This document shows positions 21,430 to 21,433 of a DNA stretch of 21,433 nucleotides, one piece after another. Both the position numbers and the translations under genes were made by a program. Location: positions 1 through 21,433 of the IMG/VR virus record IMGVR_UViG_3300025626_000158. One strand, 5' to 3'. Under the pieces are notes generated by a model that worked only from the letters and a program-made list of their open reading frames with translations, ran no database searches and was not told the origin of the DNA. Position 1 is the first letter of the stretch. Each line of letters starts with the position of its first letter. Origin of the DNA: a virus.

Positions 21430-21433
21430 TTGG
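21403..21433 (-). CDS. C-terminal end of an upstream gene (partial)
   Basis: Only the last ten codons before the TAA at 21405-21403 are inside the window, reading QHQAQLRLI. This is very close to the end of the methyltransferase (HKSQLRLI), suggesting that the upstream gene ends in a related C-terminus or that the sequence was copied. The frame has no support beyond this similarity and the operon spacing, so it is tentative. Confidence 0.35.
   Translation of the reverse strand, partial: QHQAQLRLI

Noticed and set aside
1-21433. CRISPR array, insertion sequence or integrase attachment site
   Set aside because: No regular direct repeats, transposase or integrase gene was seen. The tRNA is whole and no second copy of its end was found in the window.

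Overview
The window is the central part of a low-GC tailed-phage genome (or prophage) that most likely infects a member of the Bacteroidetes. Every gene I can support lies on the minus strand, so transcription runs from high to low coordinates. The genes are packed with 1-40 base gaps or short overlaps (ATGA, TAATG, TGATG). The host assignment rests on A-rich, Shine-Dalgarno-poor leaders and on the resemblance of the structural proteins to families I know from Bacteroidetes siphophages. It is an inference, not a database result. No integrase, lysis gene, portal, DNA polymerase or helicase is visible.

In transcription order, the right third (21433-14570) is an early/middle block. It holds the tail end of an unknown gene, a DNA methyltransferase, a winged-helix protein and three small unknown proteins. 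These are followed by an SSB-like protein ending in an SSB-type acidic tip, a small helix-turn-helix protein and a replication-initiator-like winged-helix protein with a partner gene. Next come two Cys-rich probable zinc proteins, a stand-alone VRR-NUC nuclease, a sigma-70-like factor, an HNH endonuclease and a DUF3310 protein. The block ends with a hidden 50-residue ORF, a long-variable-arm tRNA gene with an abnormal anticodon, a 91-residue protein and a hidden 27-residue membrane miniprotein.

The middle (14567-12977) is the packaging module: a putative small terminase subunit and a complete large terminase with ATPase and nuclease motifs.

The left part (12939-1) is morphogenesis. It starts with a probable tail-assembly-chaperone gene with a T9 slippery run and a -1 frame extension. 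Then come a tail-completion-like protein fused to a LamG-like domain, a gp10-like connector, two large tail proteins (one of 1377 residues with a second LamG-like domain), a short tape measure, an XkdF-like prohead protease, a scaffold-like protein and the major capsid protein. The last gene is cut by the window edge. The order is unusual: the head genes follow the tail genes, and the portal is not where it is normally found, directly after the large terminase.

The observations most worth a second look are the Leu-type tRNA with a GUC (Asp) anticodon, C37 and G73; the probable -1 frameshift or transcriptional slippage in the chaperone gene; the repeated C-terminal coding sequence flanking the methyltransferase; and the two unannotated small ORFs around the tRNA.
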